Assembly: GCF_015209505.1 (NCBI RefSeq)
Contig: NZ_JADEYC010000020.1
Coordinates: 1-48,602 of the forward strand
Length of the DNA stretch: 48,602 bases
Origin: Saccharopolyspora montiporae
GTDB lineage: Bacteria > Actinomycetota > Actinomycetes > Mycobacteriales > Pseudonocardiaceae
Direction: 5' to 3'
The notes below the pieces were generated by a model that was given only the letters and a program-made list of their open reading frames with translations, was not told the DNA's origin and made no database searches. Positions 21,546 through 30,279 of the stretch are shown here, in pieces. The first letter of the stretch is position 1; each line of letters begins with the position of its first letter. The translations under genes were made by a program, and so were the position numbers.

Positions 21546-22409
21546 TCAGGGCTTGTATGCGACTCCGGCCCACACCACCGAATCGTTGGGCTCGTCGAAA
21601 TCGATCACCGGGGCGTTGTCGTCGCTCTCCTCCGGATGCCACAGCGGAGTCCAGGTCGTGCCCGGCTCGACCAGCGGCAGATCGCCGAACAGCGCGTCGA
21701 TCTCCTCGTGCGAGCGCCACAGCACCGGCGTGGCCGAATAGTCGTACATGCGGCCGAAATCGGCCATCTCCCGAACCCTGCTCTCCGGGACGTCGTCATC
21801 GGTGCCGTGCGAGATGACGAGGTACGAGCCGGAGTTGAGCAGTTCCCGGTACCGGGCGACGACCTCCGGCCCGCAGTCGGTGCCGTCCGCACCGGGCTGC
21901 GTGACGTGCAGGACGGCGATCAGCAGCAGCGCCACCGGCTGATCCGGGTCGATGACGCCGCTGGCCGCGATCTGCTCCCACAGCTCGTCGGGATCGCGCA
22001 GGTCCGCCTGCAGCACCGCGTGCCGATCGGTGACCTCCTGCTGCTCCAGCAGGATCCGGGAGTGCGCGACGGCCACCGCCTCGTTGTCGATGTAGACCAC
22101 GTGCGAGTCCGGCGCGACTTCGTCGGCGACCTGGTGCGTGCTGCCCATCGTGGGCACCCCGGAGCCGATGTCGACGAACTGCCGGATCCCGCGCTTCACC
22201 AGGTAGCGCACCACCCGGTACAAGAAGAGCCGGTTGGCGAGCGCGGCGGGGCGCACGAACGGGTACCGCTCCAGCGCCTTCTCGCCGAACACCCGGTCCA
22301 CCGCGTAGTTCGCATTGCCGCCGAGGTAGTAGTCGTAGACCCGCGCGACGTTCGGGTGGTCCAGATCCACGCCCTCCAGCGGGAACGCCTCCGACTTCGA
22401 TTCGCCCAC
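21546..22409 (-). CDS. SAM-dependent methyltransferase (DUF574/Methyltransf_19)
   Basis: 287 residues, of the large actinobacterial DUF574 methyltransferase family. It opens with the family's NVARVYDYYLGG motif, followed by SAM motif I FVDIGSGVPTMGSTHQVA, the acidic VVYIDNEAVAV and QADLRDP. Targets are unknown for most members. The start is taken as GTG 22409 because AGGAGAGGAGAG lies just upstream; a longer reading to 22556 lacks both a site and conservation. It ends at a shared terminator. Confidence 0.9.
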   Translation of the reverse strand: MGESKSEAFPLEGVDLDHPNVARVYDYYLGGNANYAVDRVFGEKALERYPFVRPAALANRLFLYRVVRYLVKRGIRQFVDIGSGVPTMGSTHQVADEVAPDSHVVYIDNEAVAVAHSRILLEQQEVTDRHAVLQADLRDPDELWEQIAASGVIDPDQPVALLLIAVLHVTQPGADGTDCGPEVVARYRELLNSGSYLVISHGTDDDVPESRVREMADFGRMYDYSATPVLWRSHEEIDALFGDLPLVEPGTTWTPLWHPEESDDNAPVIDFDEPNDSVVWAGVAYKP

Positions 22410-22644
22410 CGCGCTCTCCTCTCCTGCGGGCACCGCTCGTGCTGCACTGCCGGTGATGATCCGGGTGCCCACTGTAGGCGGCCGAACACCGCAGGTGGAA
22501 GGCGCCGCGATCCGCCGATGACCTGCGGCCCGACGTTCGGGAGCGCCGCGGTTCACCGCATTCGCGGCGGTATTGCGATCACGTCACGTCCCGGCGTCGC
22601 GGGAGTGGCGACGCAGGCGCGGAGCGGCGAGTGCCGCCGGGGCG

Positions 22645-23046
22645 TCAGGACTTCGCCCGCTCGGCGTTCTCCTTGACCCGGGCGGATGCCTTGAGCCGCG
22701 CCGCCTCCTTGCGGACCTCGGCCTGGGTGGCGCGCTCCTGCTGCAGCCACTCCGGCATCTCGTCCTTGAGCTCCTTGATCTGCTCGGTGGTCAGCGGGTC
22801 GGTGAGACCGGCGCGGGCGAGCCCGCCGATGGACACGCCCAGCCGCGCGGCGACGATCTGCCGGGGATGCGGCCCGTCGCGGCGCAGCTCCTGCAGCCAC
22901 TCGGGCGGATCGGCCTGCAGGGCGTTGAGCTCGTCGCGCGTGACGACCCCCTGCTGGAACTCCGCGGGGGTGGCCGGCAGGTACACGTTGAGCTTCTTCG
23001 CCGCCGTGGCCGGCTTCATGGTCTGGGTGGTCTTGCGCGACGCCAT
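22645..23046 (-). CDS. DUF5997 protein
   Basis: 133 residues; the family is common in actinobacteria. Recognisable parts are TMKPATAAKKLNVYLPATP, FQQGVVTRDELNAL, PEWLQELRRDGPHPR and VAARLGVSIGGLARAG, which reads like a helical DNA-binding-like segment, ending in a charged coiled tail. It is divergent from the LysR-sensor-like gene with a 60-bp gap, an arrangement seen repeatedly in actinobacteria. Function unknown; a regulatory role is inferred. Confidence 0.85.
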   Translation of the reverse strand: MASRKTTQTMKPATAAKKLNVYLPATPAEFQQGVVTRDELNALQADPPEWLQELRRDGPHPRQIVAARLGVSIGGLARAGLTDPLTTEQIKELKDEMPEWLQQERATQAEVRKEAARLKASARVKENAERAKS

Positions 23047-23106
23047 GCCCCCAGGGTACCGACCGGGAACGTCCTGCTCGCAGCCACGCCCGGTATCCTC
23101 GGCGGT

Positions 23107-23871
23107 GTGCAGGAAGCCGCCACCGAACCACCGTTCGCCCTCGCCTGCGTGCCGGGCGTGACGCCCGACAAGTGGCTGCGCAGGTGGTCGCGGCGGCGCC
23201 CGCAGGTCCCGCTGGAGCTGACCCAGCTGCCCGCGGCCGATGCCGCGGACGCGGTGCGCGACCGGACGGCGCACGCCGCGCTGCTCCGGCTGCCCATCGA
23301 CCGCACCGGCCTGCACGCCATCCCGCTGTACACCGAGACGACCGTGGTGGTGGCACCCAAGGAGCACGTGGTGACCGCGGCCGAGGAGCTCACCGCCGCG
23401 GACCTGGCCGATGAGATCGTGCTGCACCCGCTCGACGACGCCCTCGACTGGACCGGACCGCCCGGGCTGCCCGCCATCGAGCGCCCGGCCACCACGGGTG
23501 ATGCCATCCAGCTCGTCGCCGCCGGGGTGGGCCTGCTCGTCGTACCGCTGTCCCTGGCGCGCCTGCACCACCGCAAGGACCTCACCTACCGCCCGCTCAC
23601 CGACGCCCCGCAGTCGCAGGTGGCGCTGTCCTGGATCGAGGGCGAGACCACCGAGCTCGTCGAGGAGTTCATCGGCATCGTCCGGGGACGCACCGAGAAC
23701 AGCACGCGCGGGCGCCAGGAGCAGGGTGCGTCCGCCCAGCCCCCGGCAGAGGGCACCAAGAAGCGCACCGGCGGCAAGTCGGCAACCGGCGGGGGCAAGA
23801 AGCAACCTCCGGCGGGCAAGCGCCGCGGCGGCCCGGCACGCGGCGGCAAGCGGGCCCGCCGACGTTCCTGA
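23107..23871 (+). CDS. LysR-type substrate-binding-domain protein lacking HTH
   Basis: 254 residues. About residues 10-200 resemble the periplasmic-binding-like sensor domain of LysR regulators (FALACVPGVTPDKWLRRW, TETTVVVAPKEH, DAIQLVAAGVGLLVVP, SWIEGETTELVEEFIGIV). There is no N-terminal helix-turn-helix. The tail (from about 205) is a Lys/Arg/Gly-rich disordered region reminiscent of histone-like tails, which could give non-specific DNA binding. GTG 23107 is the start. Its divergent partner DUF5997 may supply the missing DNA-binding function. Confidence 0.82.
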   Translation: MQEAATEPPFALACVPGVTPDKWLRRWSRRRPQVPLELTQLPAADAADAVRDRTAHAALLRLPIDRTGLHAIPLYTETTVVVAPKEHVVTAAEELTAADLADEIVLHPLDDALDWTGPPGLPAIERPATTGDAIQLVAAGVGLLVVPLSLARLHHRKDLTYRPLTDAPQSQVALSWIEGETTELVEEFIGIVRGRTENSTRGRQEQGASAQPPAEGTKKRTGGKSATGGGKKQPPAGKRRGGPARGGKRARRRS

Positions 23872-24008
23872 CCGGCCGGCCGCGGCGGGGCAACAGCACG
23901 CGTGATCGCCGCTGGATCGGGCGTTCCGCCCACCACGGCATCCCGCTGACGGCGGTGACCGACGTTCCGCGCTGACCGTTGCGGGGCGGCCCGCATCGCC
24001 CGGCGAAC

Positions 24009-24041
24009 GCGTATCGTGTTGATCACGTCATCGGCCGTCAC
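24009..24041 (+). promoter_or_regulatory. Promoter-like element shared by the propeller paralogues (copy 1)
   Basis: GCGTATCGTG at 24009-24018, followed by TTGATCACGTCATCGGCCGT, lies about 50 bp upstream of the first propeller gene. A close copy lies at 25873-25905 before the second gene. TATCGT could act as the -10 box. Confidence 0.45.
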
Positions 24042-24063
24042 CAACCGGCTCGGAGGAAGTCCG

Positions 24064-25500
24064 TTGCCCCACGAGAACAAGCACACGGGCGATGCCGACA
24101 AGCTGGTCCAGGCCGACACCGTGCAGGGCGGTGTGCACTTCCACGACCACCGCACCCGGGTCCGGCGCCGGACGTGGCTGGTGGTGTTGGTATGCGTGCT
24201 CGGCCTGGTAACCGCCTCGGCCGTGGTGCTGATCCGGTTCCAGCAAGCGCCTTCTACGGGGGTGGCACCGGGGCAAGCCCAACCCCGTGGTGCTGGTGTT
24301 CCGCACGGCGAAGAACCCGCTACGTCCGACGAGGCGTTCGTGCGCGCCGGTGATTGCCCGGCGCCCGCGGCCCCGGCCCGAAAAAGCGACCAGGGCCGGT
24401 TGTTCAACTTCATGCGGACCAACGACGACACGGTGGTCCAGAACAACCAGACAGCGGACTTCGAGCGCAGCCGCTGGATCGGCATCGGTGGCCGGGCGCA
24501 GGGACAACCGGTCGCCGCGTGCGGCGCGAACGACCGCATGGTGGTGCTGGCGATCGCCGAGGGCGAGCTGAAGATGCACTCCGAGATCACGGAGCACGAC
24601 GGCGAATCATTCAACTCGCCGGAAGCCCCCCGGTGGAACGCGGTACCTGCCCCGCGAGGCAGCGGTGGCCTGGTAGGAGTACCTGCTGCCGTCCGTGACG
24701 CCCAGGGCGCGTTGGCGATCGTCGCCAAGGGCAACAACGGTTCCGTGTGGGAGAGGCGGCAGAACCAACCTGACGCGGGCTGGATCGAACTGCCGCGCCC
24801 GGTGGACGACGATCCCGCGATCCCGGCGGAAGACGATCCTTCCATCGTGCTGGACAGCGAGAATCGGCTGCGCGTCTTCACGGCGGCGCGAGGAGAAGCA
24901 CGAGCGTACACCCAAGAGCCGGGTTCCCGAACGTGGCAGCGATCCGCAGACCAGCCCGGCACGATCGACGATCCCGCGTCAGACATCCGCACCACCCCGT
25001 CTGTGAGCCAGGACGGGAGCGGATGCCTGCACCTGTTCGCCGTGACGGGCACCGGCACGATCGCGAGGACCAAGGAGAACGACTGCAGCGACGCGACCTG
25101 GGGCGACTGGACCGACATGGGGATGGGGCATTCCGGCAACCGCTTCGTGCAGGAGAGCCCGATCACGACCCGCGGCCCGGATGACGACATCGTGGTCTTC
25201 GCCGTGGACTCCGCGCACGAGTTGTTCGAGAGCCGGCAGGACCTGGGCGCGGAAGGTGAATGGAAGCCCTGGACCACGCACGACGACGTCGTGCAGCACC
25301 TGGTGGCCGTGACGCCCGATATTCAAGACAAGCTGGTCGCGCACGGGCTCGGCGCGGACGACGACGGGAACGTCAGCCTCTGGGTTCAAAACCAGGACCC
25401 GGAATCGGAGGCAGGCGACTGGACGGAGTGGTCGCGGCGGATCAGCGGTGCAGGAGTTCTGCACTCGGATCCGAACTGCATCCCCCAGGAGGAGTGCTGA
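24064..25500 (+). CDS. Single-span membrane protein: VQADTV motif, TM helix, beta-propeller ectodomain (paralogue 1)
   Basis: 478 residues. Residues 1-30 are a short cytoplasmic segment, NKHTGDADKLVQADTVQGG then VHFHDH. Then RTRVRRR and one strong membrane helix (about 38-58, WLVVLVCVLGLVTASAVVLI). The C-terminal 370 residues lie outside the cell and contain recurrent W...IGGRA / ...VFAVD...LFESRQ blades, like a PLL- or tachylectin-type propeller, with paired cysteines. The N-terminal motif resembles the NxxxG..VQAG.VxGG sequences of actinobacterial signalling proteins and RHIM-like amyloid motifs; that link is inference. TTG 24064 is the start, with GGAGGAAG about 4 nt upstream. Function unknown. 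Confidence 0.75.
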   Translation: MPHENKHTGDADKLVQADTVQGGVHFHDHRTRVRRRTWLVVLVCVLGLVTASAVVLIRFQQAPSTGVAPGQAQPRGAGVPHGEEPATSDEAFVRAGDCPAPAAPARKSDQGRLFNFMRTNDDTVVQNNQTADFERSRWIGIGGRAQGQPVAACGANDRMVVLAIAEGELKMHSEITEHDGESFNSPEAPRWNAVPAPRGSGGLVGVPAAVRDAQGALAIVAKGNNGSVWERRQNQPDAGWIELPRPVDDDPAIPAEDDPSIVLDSENRLRVFTAARGEARAYTQEPGSRTWQRSADQPGTIDDPASDIRTTPSVSQDGSGCLHLFAVTGTGTIARTKENDCSDATWGDWTDMGMGHSGNRFVQESPITTRGPDDDIVVFAVDSAHELFESRQDLGAEGEWKPWTTHDDVVQHLVAVTPDIQDKLVAHGLGADDDGNVSLWVQNQDPESEAGDWTEWSRRISGAGVLHSDPNCIPQEEC

Positions 25501-25922
25501 TACGCGGAGGCGGGTGAACCCGCGGGCGACAGCCGCGATGCACCCGAAGGGATGGCACCACTCGGACGCGGTTGTCCGCGATGGCGATCGGGCTCGGGCC
25601 CGGAGGCCGCGTTGCGCAGCATCGACGAGATCGTGCTTGACCCGCTGGGCGACTCCCTCGACCGCGCCCGGCCGCCCGTCATCTGTCCACATCGGACGCA
25701 ACTGGCCGCGCACTGCGTGAAACACCGCCGTCCGGGCGCAGATACGGACATCCAGCCGGACGAGCGAATCCGGCGAACGGGCCACCGGTGCAGCAGTACC
25801 GAACCCCTGACCTGCGCCACCCCGTTTCACCGCAGGCATGTTGTGGGTGCCGCCACACGACACATACCGGATGCGTATCGTGATGAGATCATCATTGGCT
25901 GTCACGGACAGGGGGCAGTGCG
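25501..25922. other. 421-bp gap between the two propeller paralogues
   Basis: No gene is supported here. Short frames exist on both strands, but their composition is unlike coding sequence. The last 50 bp repeat the promoter-like element found before the first paralogue, which suggests the whole unit, promoter plus gene, was duplicated. Confidence 0.5.
25873..25905 (+). promoter_or_regulatory. Promoter-like element shared by the propeller paralogues (copy 2)
   Basis: GCGTATCGTG at 25873-25882, then ATGAGATCATCATTGGCTGT, matches the element at 24009 over about 33 bp with a handful of differences. It lies 18-50 bp upstream of the second gene. Confidence 0.45.
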
Positions 25923-27302
25923 ATGGCCAACGAGATCCACAACACGGGCGACGGCAACAGGTTCGTGCAGGCGGACACCGTCTACGGCGGCATCAACGAC
26001 TACCGCCAGGTGCACACCCGCGGGCGGCGCCCCAGCAGCGGGAAGCGACTGGCCATGGCCTGGGTGTGCACGATCGGCCTGCTCACCTCCTCCGCGGTGG
26101 CCTTCGACCAGACCGCCTGGATGTTCCTGCCCGGGGCCGGCGCGGAGGAACGATGCCTCCTGCCTTCAGCCCCCGTGCGCTCGGACAAGGACGCCTACCT
26201 GACCAACTTCGCGCGCAGCGTGTCCGGCACCGTCCTGCAGAACAACCAGACCCAGTACGGAAGCGATCGCAGCGGGTGGGTCGACATCGGCGGCCGGGCC
26301 GAGGCGCAGCCGGTGGCCGCCTGCGACGCGCGGGGGCGAACGGCGGTGCTGACGACCGGCGGCGGAGCACTGCAGATCAACCCGGACGTCGGGGCGCGGG
26401 TCAAGGGCGAGTCGGTCGGCCCGCCCGACCGCGTGCAGGGAGTGCGCGACCAGTGGCGATCACTGGGTGGGCTCTCCCTGGTGGGCGAACCCACCGCGGC
26501 CCGGGACGCCGAGGGACGGCTGGTCGTGGTGGTCCGGGACAGCGGCGGGTCGCTGTGGGAGACGCATCAGCACCTGCCGGGCATGGACCACTGGAGCGAG
26601 TTGACCGAACTGCCCGGCGACCCGGTGCGCGATGATCCGGTGCTCCGCGCGGACGGCAACGGCGACCTGCACAGCTTCGCGCTGACCGCGCACCGGACGG
26701 TCCGGGTCGACGCCCGGACCGACGGCGGGCGGTGGCGACCGGACCGGATCCCGCCACCGGCGGACGACGGCGCGGTTCTCGCCACCACTCCGTCGGTGAT
26801 CGAGGGCGGCGACGGGTGCTTCCAACTGCTGTCCGCGACCGATCGGGGCGCGATCGCGGTGAACAGCGAAACGAGGTGTAACAGCGGCTCGACCGCGTGG
26901 CAGGGCTGGGGCATCTGGGACCGGAGTCCGCGCCAGGAGCCCTTCGTCGCCGAAAGCCCCATCATGACCAAGGACGCCAACGGCACGCGCGTGGCCTACG
27001 TACTGGACGAGGCGGGATCGGTCTACGAGACCGTGTACCTGGCCAGCAAGAACAGTTCCCCGAACGAGCGGTGGGGAAGCTGGATCACGCGGAGCAACGC
27101 CCCCGGTGACGGCAACCCGCCCTACGTCACGGACCTTCTCGGCGCGACCCTGGACGCGGGGGGACAGCTCGTCGTGCACGCGGTCGACTGGGACGGCCGG
27201 GTCATGCACACGCACCAGAAGGGCCGGCCGGAGAACGGCTCGGCCCGGTGGAGCTCGTGGACGCAGACATCCGGCGCCACCGGCCTCCTCCAGGTGCCGT
27301 AG
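25923..27302 (+). CDS. Single-span membrane protein: VQADTV motif, TM helix, beta-propeller ectodomain (paralogue 2)
   Basis: 459 residues with the same plan as its upstream neighbour. It has a cytoplasmic HNTGDGNRFVQADTVYGG, a basic stretch, a membrane helix near 42-58 (AMAWVCTIGLLTSSAVAF), then a repeated extracellular domain. The best conserved parts between the two are the N-terminal motif and the first blade (LQNNQTQYGSDRSGWVDIGG and AQPVAACDARGR, against VQNNQTADFERSRWIGIGG and GQPVAACGANDR). The later blades diverge more, so ligand specificity may differ. ATG 25923 follows a GGGGG run at good distance. No enzyme motif is seen. Confidence 0.75.
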   Translation: MANEIHNTGDGNRFVQADTVYGGINDYRQVHTRGRRPSSGKRLAMAWVCTIGLLTSSAVAFDQTAWMFLPGAGAEERCLLPSAPVRSDKDAYLTNFARSVSGTVLQNNQTQYGSDRSGWVDIGGRAEAQPVAACDARGRTAVLTTGGGALQINPDVGARVKGESVGPPDRVQGVRDQWRSLGGLSLVGEPTAARDAEGRLVVVVRDSGGSLWETHQHLPGMDHWSELTELPGDPVRDDPVLRADGNGDLHSFALTAHRTVRVDARTDGGRWRPDRIPPPADDGAVLATTPSVIEGGDGCFQLLSATDRGAIAVNSETRCNSGSTAWQGWGIWDRSPRQEPFVAESPIMTKDANGTRVAYVLDEAGSVYETVYLASKNSSPNERWGSWITRSNAPGDGNPPYVTDLLGATLDAGGQLVVHAVDWDGRVMHTHQKGRPENGSARWSSWTQTSGATGLLQVP

Positions 27303-27315
27303 CGCAGTGCCGCGG

Positions 27316-27783
27316 TCAGCCCGCGAAGCGCTGCGGCAGCTGCTCCAGCGTGCGGGTGATGCTGGTGGCGTTCTTGCCCGGAATCCCCATCATTTCCAGG
27401 ACCTTGGCGTGCTTGGTCCCGGAGTAGTCGAAGGTCTCGGTGACGGTCGTTCCTCCGGAACCGGTCTCCGCGAGATCCCAGCGCCAGGTGTGGCCGAAGG
27501 GGTGGCGCCACTCGATCGCCCGGCCCTCCTCGAAGGCCACCACGGTGCTGGTGATCCGGTAGGGCACGCCGAACTGGCGCATGTTCACCGCGAACGCGGT
27601 GCCCTGGCCGAGCCGCTCCGGACCGGACACCGTGTCGCGCAGCGTTCCGGAACCGTCCAGCTCGCCGTGCCGCCGCGGGTCGGCCAACACCTCGAACAAC
27701 TCGTGCGGAGTCGCGTCGACCACGACCTGCCGGGCGATGCGCCGGGTACCGGCATCCAGTTCGGTCACCACAGAATCGGTCAT
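27316..27783 (-). CDS. SRPBCC (polyketide cyclase/START-like) protein
   Basis: 155 residues with the SRPBCC hydrophobic-cavity fold: an opening RQVVVDATPHELFEVLADPRRH, a central IEWRHPFGHTWRWDL and a C-terminal helix (NATSITRTLEQLPQRFAG). Proteins of this fold bind lipids or polycyclic compounds, or act as cyclases; the function here is unknown. It converges on the second propeller gene, 13 bp away. Confidence 0.85.
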   Translation of the reverse strand: MTDSVVTELDAGTRRIARQVVVDATPHELFEVLADPRRHGELDGSGTLRDTVSGPERLGQGTAFAVNMRQFGVPYRITSTVVAFEEGRAIEWRHPFGHTWRWDLAETGSGGTTVTETFDYSGTKHAKVLEMMGIPGKNATSITRTLEQLPQRFAG

Positions 27784-27862
27784 GCGCCGAACCTAACCGG
27801 GCGGCACCGCCACGTCACCGGGTGGCGGGCAGCCGTGATCGCACCGATGCCCGGCCCGCGGG

Positions 27863-28582
27863 TCAGCGGGCGGTGAACCCGCCGTCGACGCGCAGTTCCG
27901 CCCCGTTGACCATCGCCGCCTCCGCCGAGGCGAGGTAGGCCACGGCGGCGGAGACCTCGCGCGGCTCGGCGAAGCGGCCGACCGGGATCTCCTGCCGGTG
28001 CGCCTCGCCCGCCGGGTTGTCCCAAGCCGCGCGGCCGAGTTCGGTGAGCACGACGGTCGGCGACACGGCGTTGACCGTGATCCCGGACCGGCCCCACTCC
28101 AGCGCGAGCGTGCGGGTCATCCCCAGGATCCCGGCCTTCGAAGCGCAGTAGGCCACGTGCCCGTCGAGCGCGACACCGGCGGCCTGCGAGGCGAGGTTGA
28201 TGATCCGCCCGCCCCCGGTCCGCAACATGCCGCGCCCGACCTGCCGGCACATCAGGAAACTGCCGGTCAGGTTGACGTCCAAGGTCGTGCGCCAGTCATC
28301 GCCGGCCAGCTCCGCGGCGGGGCCCAGCAGTGCGACGCCCGCGGAGTTCACCAGGACATCGATGCGGCCGTGCTGCTCGGTCACCTCCTGCACGCACGTC
28401 CGCACCGAGTCCTCATCCGTGACGTCCACCCGGTGGCCGGAGGCGCAGTCCACCGGGAAGTCCGCCCGCCGGTCGGCCCCGGCGACCACCGCACCCCGTT
28501 CGGTCAGGGTGCGGGCGACCTCCGCGCCGATCCCGGAGGCGGCCCCGGTCACCAGGGCGATCCGACCGTCGAGTGCGAACAT
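27863..28582 (-). CDS. SDR dehydrogenase, probable polyol (threitol-type) dehydrogenase
   Basis: 239-residue classical short-chain dehydrogenase: cofactor motif TGAASGIG, NSAG (family norm NNAG), a catalytic Ser in NLASQAAG, YCASK, and a closing DGGFTAR. DVNLTGSFLMCRQVGRGM and the overall pattern resemble D-threitol or sorbitol dehydrogenases. The MFS gene 22 bp upstream belongs to the polyol-permease type, so uptake and oxidation of a sugar alcohol is the best reading. I prefer ATG 28582, since GAGGAG is best spaced to it; a GTG one codon earlier is possible. Confidence 0.85.
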   Translation of the reverse strand: MFALDGRIALVTGAASGIGAEVARTLTERGAVVAGADRRADFPVDCASGHRVDVTDEDSVRTCVQEVTEQHGRIDVLVNSAGVALLGPAAELAGDDWRTTLDVNLTGSFLMCRQVGRGMLRTGGGRIINLASQAAGVALDGHVAYCASKAGILGMTRTLALEWGRSGITVNAVSPTVVLTELGRAAWDNPAGEAHRQEIPVGRFAEPREVSAAVAYLASAEAAMVNGAELRVDGGFTAR

Positions 28583-28604
28583 CACGGCTCCTCCTCGTGC
28601 TCGA

Positions 28605-29927
28605 TCAGACGGCCGGGGCGTTCACTGCCCGGCGACGCGCCGATTTGTCGTCCTCGGGCACCCGCAGGAAGTGGACCATGATGAACGCCGCCGCGTAGAG
28701 CAGGACGAACGCCCAGACCACCGCGGTGTTGCCCAGACCCAGGGCGTAGACAACCGTGACGACCGCGGAGCCGAGGAACGCCGATCCGCCTGCCGCGGTG
28801 GTGTACATGGCCATGGCCGCGCCCTTGAAGTCCGGTGCCAGCGCAGGCATGATCGCGCCCATCGGGACGAATCCGGCCAGCAGGCAACCGAAGACGCAGC
28901 CCGCGGCGACGGAAACCCAGAAGCCCCAGGTCGATCCGGCCGGGACCCAGTGCGGCACGTACCACCAGGCCAGCAGGCCCACTGCGGAGCCGAGCACGCC
29001 GAACCACTGCACCGTCTTGCGCCAGCCCCACCGGTCGCCGATGGCGCCGAACATCGCGTTGACCAGGATGTTGGTCGCGTAGACGAACACGCTCATGGTC
29101 AGCCAGCGGCTCTGCCCCCAGCCGAGCTGTTCGGCGATGACCGCGGGCAGGATGATGAACATCCCGTACTGCGGCGCGGTGTTGATCCAGCGCACCAGGA
29201 AGCCCATCAGGATCTTGGGCTGGCGGAAGGTCAGCCGCACGCCCTCGGAGATGACCTGCCCGGCCGGCACGCCCTGCGGCGCGAGCCGCCGATCGCCGTT
29301 GGAGTCGTGCACCGCGAACTGCGCGAGCAGGAAACCGATGAGCACCAGCACGGACGAGGCGATCATCGCGCCGGTCTCGCCGCCGGTGCCACCGCCGAAG
29401 GCCGGGATGGCACCGAGCGCGAACAGCGAGCCCAGCGTGGGCAGACCGCCGGTGAACATGACGTAGAACCAGCCGACCGCGGCGCCCTTGCGCTCGGTCG
29501 GTGCCACCACGTTGACCCAGACGAGGAAGGCGAACGCGAACAGCGGGTAGCCGAAGCCGCGCAGGAAGTAGGTCAGGAACACCAGCGGCAGGCTGCCGAT
29601 GGAGAGGCTGATCAGGAACAGGACCTCGAAGCCCAGCCAGACCGCTGCGCCGAGCTGCATCACGCGACGCGGCCCCCACAGGTCGGCCAGCGCACCGGAC
29701 AGGTAGCTGCCCACGAACACGGCCACGCCGTACATGGAGATGATCGCGCTCACCGTGCCGGTGGTGCTGCCGAGCACGCCTTCGATGTGCGGCGAGATGA
29801 AGTTGGTCTCGGTCCCGTTCCCGGTCATGAAGATCAGGACGGCGAGGAAGCCCCAGCGCAGGGGGTGGGGTATACCGATCCGGTCGAGCGCGGTCTCGGT
29901 GCGTGGCTGGGCTGCGTCGGTACTCAT
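28605..29927 (-). CDS. MFS polyol permease (CsbX/RbtT-like)
   Basis: 440 residues with about twelve predicted membrane helices. The N-terminus LDRIGIPHPLRWGFLAVLIF then MTGNGTETNFISPHI is typical of the polyol-porter branch of the major facilitator superfamily (CsbX, DalT, RbtT). The loop 2-3 signature appears as LADLWGPRRV. It probably imports a polyol for the adjacent SDR dehydrogenase. The start is ATG 29927 or the overlapping GTG 29930; only a weak GGAAA site is present. Confidence 0.87.
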   Translation of the reverse strand: MSTDAAQPRTETALDRIGIPHPLRWGFLAVLIFMTGNGTETNFISPHIEGVLGSTTGTVSAIISMYGVAVFVGSYLSGALADLWGPRRVMQLGAAVWLGFEVLFLISLSIGSLPLVFLTYFLRGFGYPLFAFAFLVWVNVVAPTERKGAAVGWFYVMFTGGLPTLGSLFALGAIPAFGGGTGGETGAMIASSVLVLIGFLLAQFAVHDSNGDRRLAPQGVPAGQVISEGVRLTFRQPKILMGFLVRWINTAPQYGMFIILPAVIAEQLGWGQSRWLTMSVFVYATNILVNAMFGAIGDRWGWRKTVQWFGVLGSAVGLLAWWYVPHWVPAGSTWGFWVSVAAGCVFGCLLAGFVPMGAIMPALAPDFKGAAMAMYTTAAGGSAFLGSAVVTVVYALGLGNTAVVWAFVLLYAAAFIMVHFLRVPEDDKSARRRAVNAPAV

Positions 29928-29930
29928 CAC

Positions 29931-30279
29931 GGCGTTTCCGGATTCGCTAGTGGGTCCAGGGACGGTCCATCGGAGGGCGACCGCTTAACGTCCTCCGGTT
30001 TAACTATCACGTCCATGTTGTGAGTTTGTGTGTGGAGCAGCTTGGCTCCTCGCCCCAGGCTTGTCAAAGCCCAATCTCGACCCGACGTGACGATCTCGGT
30101 CATAACCTGGGAAAACGGCACGCCGGACGTCGACCGCGACGAATCCCGGACCGATCCAGAACCGGCGCGCGGGCCTCCGGGGCAGCGCACGATGCGCGCC
30201 CCGCCGACAACGGCTCTCGCACCGGGCATGTCCGTTTCAACATGATCGTTGTTAAAACGACATCGCCCGCGTGGACCGC
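29931..30279. promoter_or_regulatory. Intergenic region upstream of the MFS-SDR operon, with operator-like dyad
   Basis: No gene is seen. TTTCAACA (30235-30242) and TGTTAAAA (30250-30257) form an 8-bp dyad with one mismatch and a 7-bp spacer, an unusual AT-rich site just after the citryl-CoA-lyase-like gene. A second AT-rich patch (ggtttaactatcacg, about 29996-30010) lies closer to the MFS start and may be its promoter. Confidence 0.4.

Noticed and set aside
25501..25922. Short coding frames between the two propeller genes
   Set aside because: Competing frames on both strands have poor composition, no ribosome sites and no family resemblance.
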